Shown here: in pieces, positions 1 to 9,314 of the stretch | Numbering within the stretch: position 1 is the first letter of the stretch | How the letters are laid out: the number at the start of each line of letters is the position of its first letter | NCBI GenBank assembly: GCA_000431335.1 | Contig: FR888067.1 | Coordinates: 53,926-117,925 of the forward strand | Reading direction: 5' to 3' | DNA from: Clostridium sp. CAG:343 | Lineage (GTDB): Bacteria; Bacillota; Clostridia; TANB77; CAG-508 | Length of the DNA: 64,000 nucleotides | The notes under the pieces: model-generated | Database searches by the model: none | The model's input: the letters and a program-made list of their open reading frames with translations, nothing else | What the model was told of the DNA's origin: nothing | Position numbers and translations under genes: made by a program

Positions 1-963
1 ATATTACTGTATTTTATTTGTGGATTTGAAGATTATAATGTAGCATTAAGATTAGGTGGAGGAGAAATAGATGTTCATAGCCCTATAGCCTCTTGGAGCT
101 ATCCAACAGTTTTAGCAATATTTTTATTAGGAATTATATCTTATGGTTTAATAAGAATAAAAAAATTAAAGCTACCACCGTTAGTAATTGTAGGGGCAAT
201 GTCAGGAATTTTTATATGTTCAATATATATGATAATTTTTATAATACAATTAAGCAAAAATATTCTAGAGTTAGCAATTTTCGGAATACCATATTTAATA
301 ATATTTCCTATTAACTATATTTTATGTAGTATAAGAGCTGAAATAGAAATTATGAAAAAATATAAAGAACAAAATATAAAATCAAAAGAATATAACAACA
401 AGTTTTTAAATAAATGTAGTAAATTACTTTATAACATAGATAATTGGCCTATAATTGCAATTATTTTTTCAATACCACTCATAGTTGTTCTTGTATGTAT
501 ATTAGTGTTGTTTGGTCAAAGACCAGATGAAGCAATAAAAGCATTTCTAGAAACAAGTGATTGGACTTTATCAACAAAAATTTCTCCACCATCAATCACT
601 TATGACGGACATTATTTGTGTACTGTTTCTTTGAAAGGACATAAGAATATTGTCAAACCTATAAGAATGGGAATTAGAAGAGGAGAAAAAATTGTAGTTA
701 ATAGACAATTATGTGTTGCAAATGCGTTTGAAGATTTAGTACAAGAGAGAATGCCTAGATTTCATCATTTTATAAGATATATATATGATAAATATGGCTA
801 TCCACTTTCAAAACATATAAATACTGCACTTCAAGCAGATATTACATATATATTAATGAAACCTTTGGAATGGATTTTTTTATTAGTTCTATATATATTT
901 GATGTAAATCCGGAAAATAGAATTGTAACACAATATATAGGAAAAAAAATTAAAATTAAATGA
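1..963 (+). CDS. Membrane protein, 5' end outside window (DUF6688-like)
   Basis: The frame is open from the first base, so the gene begins upstream of the window. Four hydrophobic segments are visible: one at the start, a pair around residues 55-110, and one near residue 155. A C-terminal soluble part of about 130 residues follows, with the well-formed stretches VNRQLCVANAFEDL and YDKYGYPLSKHI. From memory these resemble the uncharacterised DUF6688 family, but I cannot confirm it. No enzymatic motif is visible, so the function is unknown. A GAGGAGG site for the next gene lies 80 bases downstream. Confidence 0.7.
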   Translation: MLLYFICGFEDYNVALRLGGGEIDVHSPIASWSYPTVLAIFLLGIISYGLIRIKKLKLPPLVIVGAMSGIFICSIYMIIFIIQLSKNILELAIFGIPYLIIFPINYILCSIRAEIEIMKKYKEQNIKSKEYNNKFLNKCSKLLYNIDNWPIIAIIFSIPLIVVLVCILVLFGQRPDEAIKAFLETSDWTLSTKISPPSITYDGHYLCTVSLKGHKNIVKPIRMGIRRGEKIVVNRQLCVANAFEDLVQERMPRFHHFIRYIYDKYGYPLSKHINTALQADITYILMKPLEWIFLLVLYIFDVNPENRIVTQYIGKKIKIK

Positions 964-1045
964 TTAATATAAAAATAGTAAAAGAGGAAAAGGACTAGAA
1001 AAGAAATTATTAATACAAATTATAATTTGTAGAGGAGGAATATGT

Positions 1046-1279
1046 ATGCAATTAATAATATATCCGTTTATTGTTTGTGTGGGAATTTTTTTGATACAAC
1101 TTTTTTTCATAATAAGAAAAAACAAAATAGTATATAATGATATTCAAAAAAAAGATAAAAAACATTGGAAATTAGTTATAAAAATATTAGTAGCATTGAT
1201 AATATCAATAATTGTAGGAGTTTTATCCTTTTACATATTAGGCATATATGTTTTAATAGGCTTAAATGCAGGACGCTAA
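1046..1279 (+). CDS. Small two-span membrane protein
   Basis: This 77-residue protein starts at an ATG preceded by GAGGAGG. Hydrophobic segments lie at residues 2-22 and 48-72, with a lysine-rich loop between them. I recognise no family. It sits between the DUF6688-like gene and a broken ABC transporter gene on the same strand, and may be the remains of a transporter neighbourhood. Confidence 0.5.
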   Translation: MQLIIYPFIVCVGIFLIQLFFIIRKNKIVYNDIQKKDKKHWKLVIKILVALIISIIVGVLSFYILGIYVLIGLNAGR

Positions 1280-1319
1280 AAGATTTATACAAATTACAAT
1301 TTCTGCGAGAGATAGATAG

Positions 1320-1721
1320 AGATTTGATTTAAGTATAAGAGATAATTTATGTTTAGAAAAAGATATACCAGATGAAAAGATTATGCAACTGCTAGATGAA
1401 GCAGGATTAATGGGATGGTATAAAGAGCTTCCAAATGGATTAGAAACATTAGTAGGAGAAAAAGGAATAAAATTATCTGCAGGTCAGAAACAAAGATTGA
1501 ATTTAATTAGAGGAATATTGATAGATAAAGAATTATATTTTTTTGATGAGCCTACATCAAATTTAGATGCATTATCTGAAGAAAAAATAACAAATATGAT
1601 AGAGAAATATTTAAAAGATAAAACTTATGTAATAGTTACACATAGACCTAGAATAAAAGCATTATGCAACAAACATTATAAGTTTGAACAACATATGATG
1701 AAAGAAATTATTGATGTATAG
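1320..1721 (+). pseudogene. C-terminal fragment of an ABC exporter ATPase domain
   Basis: The reading frame opens just after an in-frame TAG at 1317. It encodes the second half of an ABC nucleotide-binding domain: the SIRDNL segment after the Q-loop, the signature LSAGQKQR, Walker B with YFFDEPTSNLD, and the H-loop VTHR. The membrane domain and the Walker A motif are missing, so the fragment cannot hydrolyse ATP by itself. The ATG at 1383 is an internal methionine. The break is a deletion and does not involve a CGG codon. Confidence 0.8.
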
Positions 1722-1727
1722 GAGAAA

Positions 1728-2225
1728 ATGATTATGTATGAAAAATTAGATGTTTATGATGAGAATAGAAATAAAACAGGAAGAATAATAGAAAGAAAAG
1801 AAGGAGAAATATTATCTTCCGATGAATACATATTAGCAATACAATGTTGGATAATAAATTCAAATAATGAAATATTACTAACTAAAAGAAAAACAACCAA
1901 AAAAGACGGAAATATGTGGGAACCAACAGGTGGACTTGTGCAATCAGGAGAAAATAGTATGGACGGTGCAAAAAGAGAATTAAAAGAAGAAATAGGCATC
2001 TCAGTTGATGATAATGATTTAATATTATTAAAAACAAATACAGAAAAAGGAAATGTGAATGTATTTAGAGATGTTTATGTTATAAATAAAGATATTCAAA
2101 TTAACCACTTAGAATTTATAGATAGTGAGGTGTCTGATGCTAAATATGTGACTTTTGAAGAATTTAAAAATATGATTGACATTGGAGAAAAGAGAAAAAT
2201 ACGATGTAAAACATTTTATAGTTAG
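1728..2225 (+). CDS. NUDIX hydrolase
   Basis: This protein of about 165 residues carries a complete Nudix box at residues 66-88: GG, seven residues, then REL.EEIG. Enzymes of this family hydrolyse nucleoside diphosphates linked to another group, using Mg2+ bound by the REUxEE glutamates. The N-terminal part (DVYDENRNKTGR) resembles the IPP-isomerase-like branch. The substrate cannot be read from sequence. The start could be 1728 or the ATG at 1734; AGGAG lies just upstream. Past an A run at about 2203, another frame stays open to a TAA near 2263, so the native C terminus may have been changed by a one-base slip. Confidence 0.85.
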   Translation: MIMYEKLDVYDENRNKTGRIIERKEGEILSSDEYILAIQCWIINSNNEILLTKRKTTKKDGNMWEPTGGLVQSGENSMDGAKRELKEEIGISVDDNDLILLKTNTEKGNVNVFRDVYVINKDIQINHLEFIDSEVSDAKYVTFEEFKNMIDIGEKRKIRCKTFYS

Positions 2226-2276
2226 GTTGAGTACCGCTGATATTGAGAAAATTATTGATTAATAAATAATAATTGT

Positions 2277-2305
2277 TTGACAAGAAAATTATTTTATGGT
2301 ATATT
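2277..2305 (+). promoter_or_regulatory. Sigma-A type promoter
   Basis: TTGACA at 2277 and TATATT at 2300 are separated by 17 bases. The start of transcription would fall near 2312, about 70 bases before the gene at 2382. Confidence 0.6.
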
Positions 2306-2381
2306 ATGGATTGCTTAAAGCATTTAGATTATATAGTTTTCTACTGCAAGTTGAAGTGGAAAGGAAGGTGAGAAACTAAAT

Positions 2382-2840
2382 ATGGAAAGTTTTAATACTT
2401 TAGAAAAAGTAAAAGAATTATTTAATAGTGTTGGTTGTGAAGGAAACGAAAATTGTTATTTTGTAGCTTTAAAAGATTATAAAAAGGCTAAAAGCGGTGT
2501 TGTAGGAGGAATGGAATATCCATATAGTGGACTATTGATAAATGCAACAGAAAAAGGATTAGGAATATTTTATCTTAATCCAGAAAAGGCTTCTGATATT
2601 TTTTTCAAAATAGATGTTTCTAAGTTAAGAATAACTGAAAATTCATATTTCTTTATTCCTAATGAAAACATTAAAGAAATTAAAGTAAAAAAATACAGTA
2701 TACTTACTAGCAAATTAAAAAGTATAACAATAAAAACTAATGATAAAAAGACACATCAATTATTTGCAAATCTAGAGGAAAGTACAATACCATATCATAA
2801 GGAAAATTTTGCTAAATTTGCAAGTAAATATGAAAAGTAA
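2382..2840 (+). CDS. Hypothetical protein, PH-like fold possible
   Basis: This is a 152-residue soluble protein with no signal peptide or membrane segment. The middle shows alternating beta-type segments (GLGIFYLNPE, KIDVSKLRIT, ENIKEIKVKKYS, SITIKTNDKK), which is compatible with a PH-like or GRAM-like barrel, but I recognise no named family. It has its own promoter at 2277 and an AAGGAAGG ribosome binding site. The gene at 2909 follows after 68 bases. Confidence 0.7.
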   Translation: MESFNTLEKVKELFNSVGCEGNENCYFVALKDYKKAKSGVVGGMEYPYSGLLINATEKGLGIFYLNPEKASDIFFKIDVSKLRITENSYFFIPNENIKEIKVKKYSILTSKLKSITIKTNDKKTHQLFANLEESTIPYHKENFAKFASKYEK

Positions 2841-2908
2841 AAAAATTAAAACAATGAAATAAACAATTTAGTCAAATTAAAAATAATAATTAAAAAGGGG
2901 AAATAAAA

Positions 2909-3502
2909 ATGAAAAAGAAAAGTATAATAGGAATTGTTGTAGCAGCTATTATAGTTACTATTATAGTAGCTATAGTTGTAACAATATTTGTAACGGGAAA
3001 AAGTAAGGAAGATACTACAACAGAAAGTTCTAGTTCAGAAGTGAGCAAAAATACAAAAGGAAATCATGATGTTTTTGAGTGTATAAAATTAATAGATCCT
3101 AAAAATTCAGTTGAAGAAATAAATGAAATTATTGGATTTGAAGGAAAATGTACTAACGAAGAAAATAAAGTTTATGTTTGGGAGTTAACAGATGATACAA
3201 ATGTAGAAGTTCAATATTCAAAAAGTAATGAAGGAAAGATAGAGATTTCATTTCCAAGTAAATTAATCGCTAATGACAAAGTTGATTTTTCTAGATTTAG
3301 TGAAATAAAGAAAGCATTAAATACTAAGGAATCATTGACATATGATCAATTTGTCGAGTTGGTTGGTGGTGTTGAAGGAACATTGAAAAGCAAAAATAGT
3401 TCAAGTTTAAAATATGAGTGGGACAATACAGAAGGTGGTTATTTATTCGCAACATTTAGCGTTCGAACAGGAAAATGTACATTCACTACTGGTAGATTCT
3501 AA
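2909..3502 (+). CDS. Membrane-anchored protein with two BLIP-like repeats
   Basis: The 197-residue protein has an N-terminal hydrophobic anchor (residues 5-30), a Ser/Thr-rich linker and two similar extracytoplasmic units at about residues 55-110 and 125-190. Each unit has a helix followed by beta strands, with the patterns VEEINEIIGFEG and YDQFVELVGGVEG. This resembles tandem BLIP-like / DUF3862 domains, which are often protein-binding modules on the cell surface. There is no lipobox cysteine, so anchoring is by the transmembrane helix. A strong terminator follows directly. Confidence 0.7.
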   Translation: MKKKSIIGIVVAAIIVTIIVAIVVTIFVTGKSKEDTTTESSSSEVSKNTKGNHDVFECIKLIDPKNSVEEINEIIGFEGKCTNEENKVYVWELTDDTNVEVQYSKSNEGKIEISFPSKLIANDKVDFSRFSEIKKALNTKESLTYDQFVELVGGVEGTLKSKNSSSLKYEWDNTEGGYLFATFSVRTGKCTFTTGRF

Positions 3503-3513
3503 AATGATATTAT

Positions 3514-3545
3514 AAGGTATTGGGATTTCCCAATACCTTTATTTA
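3514..3545 (+). terminator. Intrinsic terminator
   Basis: A 12-bp stem (AAGGTATTGGGA and its complement) with a two-base loop is followed by a T-rich tail. Confidence 0.8.
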
Positions 3546-3590
3546 TAGAGAAAATTGAATACGTTATACGTAATTAATAAGAGGTGCATT

Positions 3591-4142
3591 TTGAAAAATA
3601 AGTATGTAATTTTAATAATAGTTACTGTTTTGCTATTTTGCTTAGGAAGTTTTATTGCTAATGCTACTAGGACAATAATTTCAGTTCCACTTGGAATGAT
3701 TTTAATGTTAATGCCATTTGCTTGTTTAACTTTATTTGGTGAAATATGTTTAATCAAGGATATAAAAAGTATAATAAAAACTAAAAAAACAAAAAGAAAT
3801 AAAAAACAAAAAAGCAGTATAATTTTGAGTACGATATGGATGTCAATCCTTTTAATTTTCCAAATATTATACTGTTATTCAGCATTTTTTGATCTAATTA
3901 ATGGACCAAAAGAAATAATAATATGTGATGCACGAATAGAATCCAAAAGAACAGGAGGAAAATATAGTCATATAAAATATTTCTTAACTGGTAATACATT
4001 AGCTCATGAATATAAATCAATATTGATTAGAGGAGATAAAGATAGAGAAAATATTGCTAAAATATTAGAACAAGATAATAATTTTAAGGTTTATTATTTT
4101 GAAAAATTAAATCAAATATATACTTTTGAAGTATATGAATAA
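3591..4142 (+). CDS. Hypothetical membrane protein
   Basis: I chose the TTG at 3591 because GAGGTG lies seven bases upstream; the ATG at 3555 has no such site. The protein (about 183 residues) has two hydrophobic segments at the N terminus, a basic lysine-rich loop, a third segment and a soluble tail. No family is recognised. Its end lies 16 bases before the next gene, so the two are probably cotranscribed. Confidence 0.6.
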   Translation: MKNKYVILIIVTVLLFCLGSFIANATRTIISVPLGMILMLMPFACLTLFGEICLIKDIKSIIKTKKTKRNKKQKSSIILSTIWMSILLIFQILYCYSAFFDLINGPKEIIICDARIESKRTGGKYSHIKYFLTGNTLAHEYKSILIRGDKDRENIAKILEQDNNFKVYYFEKLNQIYTFEVYE

Positions 4143-4158
4143 AAAAGGAGAAATAAAA

Positions 4159-5388
4159 ATGCCATTAATAATTGGATTGGTATTAATACCAATAATAATT
4201 TTCATAATAATAAAATCAAATTCAATTACAACCAAAAAGAGGGATAAGATAATATTAAATATATTACTTATTTTAATTTCAATACTATATATTATTTTAT
4301 GCTTAATAATAAGAGCGGAGCCTTTCAATTTTAAAGACCATTATTCAACAGAATATATGTTTTATAATGGAGAATACATATTATATTCTGGAATAATATT
4401 TATGTTTACACCTTTTATGTGGATTGTATTATTTCATTTTTTAAAAATGATTTTCTATTCAATTAGAGTTAGAAAAAATGCAATGATAAAAAAAGATGAA
4501 GAATATATATATTACAGAGGAGATCTTGATAAAGTTTCTCCTAGTATAATAATGTTTACTTCAACATTTGAAGTAGATATTAAAAAAAGCGTTTCTGCTA
4601 CTATTTTAAAATTAAAACAGACAGGTTATATAGAAGAAAATAATGGAACATACATATATACGAATAAAGATGAATCTAATTTACTTGAAAGTGAAAAAAT
4701 GATTTTAAATTTAATTAGATATAATGAATTTGATACAAGTATGTATAAAAAAGTAATTGAAAAAGAAACATTAGAAAATAAATATATAACAAAAAATCAT
4801 GGAGGAAAAATATCTAGAATTATAAAAATAATAATTGCAATATTTGTACCAATTCTTGTGTTTTGTTTTTCACTATGGCTAGATGATTATCACTTTCAAA
4901 ATTATCATGTTTATCCAGAAAATGATGGACATGCATATATATATTTAGAAAAAGAAAAGGATATAGAACAACTTTATAAAGAAGTTAAAGATGAGAATGA
5001 TTATAAACATGATGGATATATATCATATGATTATTCTAAAATTAGAGCAGATAAGCTAGAATATGGTGTCGTAAGAAAAGCATTTTTCTTAAGTATAATT
5101 GTATCTTTCAGTCTAGGATTTATTCTTGTTTTTGTTTTAATAGGATTATATGTTATAATTGAACAAATAATTCATTTTAATAAAAATTACACTAGAACAA
5201 TAAAAGGAAAAATTTTATTAAATAAAGCCTATGCTTTAAAAAACTATTTAAGCAAATATTCTCTGATAAAAAATCGAACGGAGAAAGAATTAATATTGTG
5301 GGAATATTATTTAATATATGCTGTTGTATTAAATGTTAATGTAAAAATTAAAGACGAAATAATAGAAAAATATGTAAGTGAAATTTAG
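4159..5388 (+). CDS. DUF2207-like membrane protein
   Basis: The ATG at 4159 follows AAAGGAG. The protein (about 409 residues) has several transmembrane segments (N-terminal three, then two or three after residue 220) and cytoplasmic parts between them. The region YYRGDLDKVSPSIIMF followed by SATILKLKQTGYIEE matches the pattern of DUF2207-type proteins, where a winged-helix-like segment precedes C-terminal membrane helices. The extracellular DUF2207 beta domain seems absent. Function unknown. It follows the gene at 3591 closely. Confidence 0.6.
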   Translation: MPLIIGLVLIPIIIFIIIKSNSITTKKRDKIILNILLILISILYIILCLIIRAEPFNFKDHYSTEYMFYNGEYILYSGIIFMFTPFMWIVLFHFLKMIFYSIRVRKNAMIKKDEEYIYYRGDLDKVSPSIIMFTSTFEVDIKKSVSATILKLKQTGYIEENNGTYIYTNKDESNLLESEKMILNLIRYNEFDTSMYKKVIEKETLENKYITKNHGGKISRIIKIIIAIFVPILVFCFSLWLDDYHFQNYHVYPENDGHAYIYLEKEKDIEQLYKEVKDENDYKHDGYISYDYSKIRADKLEYGVVRKAFFLSIIVSFSLGFILVFVLIGLYVIIEQIIHFNKNYTRTIKGKILLNKAYALKNYLSKYSLIKNRTEKELILWEYYLIYAVVLNVNVKIKDEIIEKYVSEI

Positions 5389-5445
5389 GATTAATGATTC
5401 TATTTTAAATAATACGTGCGATTAGAAAGAATTGAATATGGAAAT

Positions 5446-5474
5446 TTGACAAATATAAACTATCATGTTAAGAT
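5446..5474 (+). promoter_or_regulatory. Candidate promoter of a leader RNA
   Basis: TTGACA at 5446 and TAAGAT at 5469 are 17 bases apart. Together with the terminator hairpin at 5579 this would give a leader of about 130 bases before the gene at 5637. Confidence 0.4.
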
Positions 5475-5578
5475 ATAAAATATAATTAAGAGTATATCTA
5501 AGAAATAATGTATTTCGAGCGATATAGGATAACCTTATAATACAATGGTTATTTACACGATGTACAGATTTTTAAAAT

Positions 5579-5620
5579 CTTGCAAAGGAGTCTTAAGAAG
5601 ATTCTTTTGCAAGTTTTTTT
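5579..5620 (+). terminator. Terminator in the leader of the kinase-like gene
   Basis: A long stem (CTTGCAAAGGAGTCTT paired with AAGATTCTTTTGCAAG) is followed by seven T. It ends only 16 bases before the start of the next gene and lies downstream of a promoter-like sequence, so it could be an attenuator rather than the end of the upstream operon. Confidence 0.65.
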
Positions 5621-5636
5621 ATAGAAAGGAGCTGGA

Positions 5637-6206
5637 ATGAATATGCCAAAATTCATACAAATAATTGGACCACAAGCAGTTGGAAAGATGACTGTAGGTC
5701 AAGAACTTGCAAAAATAACAGGATATAAACTGTTATATAATCACATGACAATAGAAATGGTTAGATTGATATTTGACTATGATAAAGAAGCTTTTAGAAA
5801 GATGAATAGTATAATTAGATATGAAATCTTTAAAGAATTTTCTAAAAGCAATGAAAAAGGTATTATCTTTACAGGATGTTTCGATTTCGGAAATAACTTT
5901 GAAAAAGAAAAAGCAGAAACTGATAAATGGATGAGTTTATTTGAAGAAAATTATACAGTTGAACTGGAAACGACATTAGAAGAAAGATTGAAAAGAAATA
6001 AAACTGCCAATAGATTAGAACATAAAGAGTCAAAAAGAGATTTAGAATGGAGTGAGAAAGATATATATAGATCTCTTGAAAAATATAGATTAAATTCTAA
6101 ACCAGGAGAAGGAGAAAAAATATTTAAAAACTTTTATAAAATTGATAATACAAATATATCAGCAGAAAAAGTTGCAAAAATGATAAAGGAAAAATTTGAA
6201 TTATAG
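5637..6206 (+). CDS. P-loop kinase-like protein
   Basis: The 189-residue protein starts with a beta strand and the P-loop GPQAVGKMT (residues 11-19), followed by LAKITGYKLLYNH, as in shikimate/AAA_33-type small-molecule kinases. Family members transfer a phosphate from ATP to a small substrate, but which one cannot be seen. Near the C terminus a LID-like basic stretch (RLKRNKTANRLEHKESKRD) is present. AAAGGAG precedes the start; translation may begin at 5637 or at the ATG at 5643. A leader with a terminator hairpin lies just upstream. Confidence 0.75.
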   Translation: MNMPKFIQIIGPQAVGKMTVGQELAKITGYKLLYNHMTIEMVRLIFDYDKEAFRKMNSIIRYEIFKEFSKSNEKGIIFTGCFDFGNNFEKEKAETDKWMSLFEENYTVELETTLEERLKRNKTANRLEHKESKRDLEWSEKDIYRSLEKYRLNSKPGEGEKIFKNFYKIDNTNISAEKVAKMIKEKFEL

Positions 6207-6333
6207 TCAGTGATTTTGATTGACATAAAAACTTTAAAGTGATAAAATAAAACTACAATGTAAGTATTTATACATTGAATAAAATAATTTAATATAGGTT
6301 TAAAATAGATATGTCACAAGAAGATTTACTTAA

Positions 6334-7591
6334 TTATTTAGGTATATTAGAGTCCAGATCTAATATATCTTTTTTATTTGTTTCAATATTCTTATTGCTA
6401 TAAAAACTAAGTGCATTTTCAATAGCAGATGCAGATTTGATTTTTGTACTCGAATCCAAGTGTGTATATCTTTCAGTAGTTCTTGAACTTGAATGACCAA
6501 GCCAATCCTGTATTTCTCTTAGTGATATACCTTTCTTTACAAGCAATGTTCCGACAACTATGCCTTAAATCGTGGAATCTTATTTCTCTTAAATTATTAT
6601 TTCTTAATATTTGTTTAAATTTATGACTAACATAGTCAGGCTTTCTTAAATTTCCTAACTCATCTAAACAAACATAATCTTTGTATTTTTTATTGTAACT
6701 ATCTTTAAATATAGACATATAGTATTCTTGCATTTTTCTAGTATAGAGTAAAAGTTCCTCAATTTCTTTAAATAAAGGCAATGTTCTATAACTAGATTTA
6801 TTTTTTGTCTTTCTTTTAGTAATAATTTTGGTTTTTGTTTTACTATTTTCGTTTTCATCTGTAACTGTTACTACTTTATGATTTATTGTAATTGTTTTAT
6901 TTTCAAAATCTATTGCAGACCACCTAATGCCTAAAACTTCACTTCTTCGTAATCCATAGAAAGCAGTTAAATAAACAATTAATTCTAAAGGCGTGTCTTT
7001 TACTACTTTGAATAAATTGTTTAATTCATCTTCATTATAATAGTCAGCAATAAATTGTTCTTGTTGTGGTCTACCAACTTTTATAGCTGGATTACTTTGT
7101 ATTAAGTCTGTTTGTACTGCATAATCTAATGCCTTTCTAATATTAGCATGATATTTTACAACTGTATTTCCTTTAAGCCCTTGTGAATATAACCAATTAT
7201 AAAAATCTAAAATATGTACTGGTTTTAAATCTTCTAGCATTACTGGATTTTTAGTAAAATATTCTTTTGTTCTGCCTTCAATTTGTCTTTTATAACCTGT
7301 ATATGTAGATTCTTCAACTTGATGTTTTATCATATCAAGCCATTTAATCATAAAATCTGAAAATGATATTTGTACTTTTTTATCTTCTGTTTTGGTAGTT
7401 GTAATTGTTTCTAGTTTATTTTTAAATTCATCTCTTATTTGAATAAGTTTCTTTTCAGCTTTTTTCTTACTTTCGTTTTCTTTAAATCCTGTAGATACCC
7501 ATTTCATTTTTCTAATGCCATCTACATAGTAAGTTAATACTGTATAAAAAGTCTTATTCTTAATTGTTAAATATGCTGTAATGTCATACAT
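6334..7591 (-). CDS. int: Tyrosine recombinase (integrase) with +1 shift at CGG
   Basis: This integrase would move the element carrying it. An N-terminal AP2-like arm domain, a SAM-like core-binding domain (about residues 75-170) and a catalytic domain are present. The catalytic Arg is in YGLRRSEV and the HxxR in HDLRH. Directly after HDLRHSC the frame meets CGG at 6553-6551. Skipping one C gives GTLLVKKGISLREIQDWLGH and then the ERYTH motif with the catalytic Tyr, for a protein of 418 residues. Without the shift the frame ends at 6473 and lacks the nucleophile. Apart from this site no other CGG lies in the gene. AAAGGAG precedes the ATG; xis lies 20 bases upstream. Confidence 0.9.
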
Positions 7592-7611
7592 AAAAATCTC
7601 CTTTCTTATTT

Positions 7612-7821
7612 TTAAACAGTATTTTTAGTTAAAAAAGCGATAACATTTATCTTAGGTATTCTGTATAGCTTTCCAACTTTAATTGCTTTTATAGTACCTT
7701 TTCGTACTAATTCGTATGCTGTTTGTTTACCAATATTTCCTAGCATTGATCGTAGTCCAGATACATCAACAACATCAGGATAATTAGCAAACATTTCTTG
7801 TGTGTAATTGTTGTCTTTCAC
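7612..7821 (-). CDS. xis: Excisionase / HTH_17 DNA-binding protein
   Basis: The 69-residue protein is a MerR-like winged helix of the excisionase type, with TAYELVRKGTIKAIKVGKLYRIPK as the binding part (split here: TAYELVRKGTIKAI and KVGKLYRIPK). It starts at a GTG preceded by GGAGGA. Its position directly before the integrase gene on the same strand supports a role in excision or in choosing the recombination direction. Confidence 0.85.
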   Translation of the reverse strand: MKDNNYTQEMFANYPDVVDVSGLRSMLGNIGKQTAYELVRKGTIKAIKVGKLYRIPKINVIAFLTKNTV

Positions 7822-8091
7822 TTATGTTCCTCCATTTCTTGTAAAATCAAAATTTTGCATATAGTTTAGTAGATTTTTTTAACCATCCCATCTACTTAAG
7901 GGAATATTATAGATAGTTTTACTTGCATAGGAATTTTACCTCTCCGCTATCAGCCGAGCGACTCCTCAACATCATGTTAAGCCAAGCCGAAGTATCATTA
8001 TAATGTTCTATAATACTGGTGTTATGACACTAAATTTTAGTGTATTTTTCAATGTGCTTTTATAGTTTTACAATTTTTCGTTGCAAAACTA
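7822..8091. other. Non-coding region between divergent xis and the HEPN operon
   Basis: No gene is seen here. The region is less AT-rich in its middle (7940-7990) and contains small inverted segments such as AGCCGAGCG and AAGCCGAAG. It probably holds regulatory sequence for int/xis and the right-hand operon. I see no convincing terminator or known RNA. Confidence 0.4.
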
Positions 8092-8120
8092 TTGTAATTA
8101 TGATGACGTTATAGTATAAT
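8092..8120 (+). promoter_or_regulatory. Promoter of the DUF6076/HEPN operon
   Basis: TTGTAA at 8092 and TATAAT at 8115 are separated by 17 bases. The first gene begins at 8193. Confidence 0.55.
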
Positions 8121-8192
8121 AATTATAGATTGCCAATAACAAATTATAAAAAAATAAAAATTGTTAACTATAAATTTGGAGGAAGTATTGAA

Positions 8193-9302
8193 ATGAAAAC
8201 AAATTTACCAGAAAAAAATTTTTTTGATAGTTTTTATATTTGGTTTAATAAAGAAAAAAGAGAAGAATATTATTCAACACCTTTGTATCTTTATAGTGTA
8301 AATAGAAAAGATGATTTTGAAAATAGATTATTAACATTATATTTTGATAAAAACGAAGTTAAAGGAAGAACTAAAGAAGAACAAGGATTAAAATATCCAG
8401 GAAATATGTACTTTCCTTATGTTGAAAGGTTTGGAATGTTTTTATTAAGATTTTTAAATGCTAATTTAGAAACATATGGATCAGCCTATGAAACTTTTTT
8501 CTTTGCCTATGGTTTTGAAATATTAAAAGATATAGATGAAGATTATACTTTTGAATTAAAAGGAAAATATGAAAATGATGAAGTATATTTAAAGCAAATG
8601 AAAAAAATATATAATGACCTACAATATAAAATACAAGAAATACAAGAAGAAATGAAAGTATTTGTAAACTATGTATTTAACCTTGATGAACAAGAAGAAT
8701 TAAAAGAATATACGCCTAGTCAAAGATTTGCAGTATATTTAATCAAGCATAAAGGACAAGCATATACTTATAATAGAAATGACAATATTATTCAAGATAG
8801 CTATTCAAATAAGAATTTGGAATTATCACATTTGAATGATAGGCAATTACTGGATAGCTTTAAGAATAATACAATGCTTGTTTCTATGATAGATACACAT
8901 CAAAGCAATGACTTATCTGCTATATGCTATGCAGTATTAGAAGAGTTAGTAAAAACAACAAATAATCCAATTAAGAAATGTCAAAACTGTGGAATGTACT
9001 TTATTCCAAACTCAAGACTTGATGAAATTTATTGTGATTATCCAAAGGCAAATGGCAAAACTTGCAAAGAACAAGGTGCAGTACAAGCTTATAACGAAAG
9101 ACTAAAACAAAATAAAGCATTAGCAGAATACAGAAGATTATACCAATTAAAGTCTATGGCTGTTGGTAGAAATAAAGATAATAAACAAATGAAAAAAGAT
9201 TTTGACAAGTGGAAAAAAGATGCTAAAGATAGAGTTAATAAATTAAAACATAAAATTTTAACAGAAGATGAAGTATATGAGTGGTTAGTAAAGAATAAAT
9301 AA
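8193..9302 (+). CDS. DUF6076-like protein with C-terminal zinc finger
   Basis: The ATG at 8193 follows GGAGGAAG, so the upstream ATT/TTG-type extension is not used. The protein (about 369 residues) is soluble and mostly helical. At residues 285-315 it has a zinc-binding cluster, CQNCGMYFIP followed by YCDYP and KTCKEQG, and then a basic helical tail. This is the pattern of DUF6076-type proteins found on integrative elements; that name is from memory. Function unknown. It is the first gene of a three-gene operon with a HEPN protein (13 bases downstream) and an AlbA-type regulator. Confidence 0.7.
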   Translation: MKTNLPEKNFFDSFYIWFNKEKREEYYSTPLYLYSVNRKDDFENRLLTLYFDKNEVKGRTKEEQGLKYPGNMYFPYVERFGMFLLRFLNANLETYGSAYETFFFAYGFEILKDIDEDYTFELKGKYENDEVYLKQMKKIYNDLQYKIQEIQEEMKVFVNYVFNLDEQEELKEYTPSQRFAVYLIKHKGQAYTYNRNDNIIQDSYSNKNLELSHLNDRQLLDSFKNNTMLVSMIDTHQSNDLSAICYAVLEELVKTTNNPIKKCQNCGMYFIPNSRLDEIYCDYPKANGKTCKEQGAVQAYNERLKQNKALAEYRRLYQLKSMAVGRNKDNKQMKKDFDKWKKDAKDRVNKLKHKILTEDEVYEWLVKNK

Positions 9303-9314
9303 TGGAGTATAGAA

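Noticed and set aside
2195..2265. Possible eighth recoding site at the end of the NUDIX gene
   Set aside because: The second frame opens at an A run and there is no CGG. It may be an ordinary slip or chance; I kept it as a note only.
6206..6334. Left attachment site next to the integrase
   Set aside because: No stretch here resembles the tRNA-Leu fragment at 15391-15446, so I did not call an att site.
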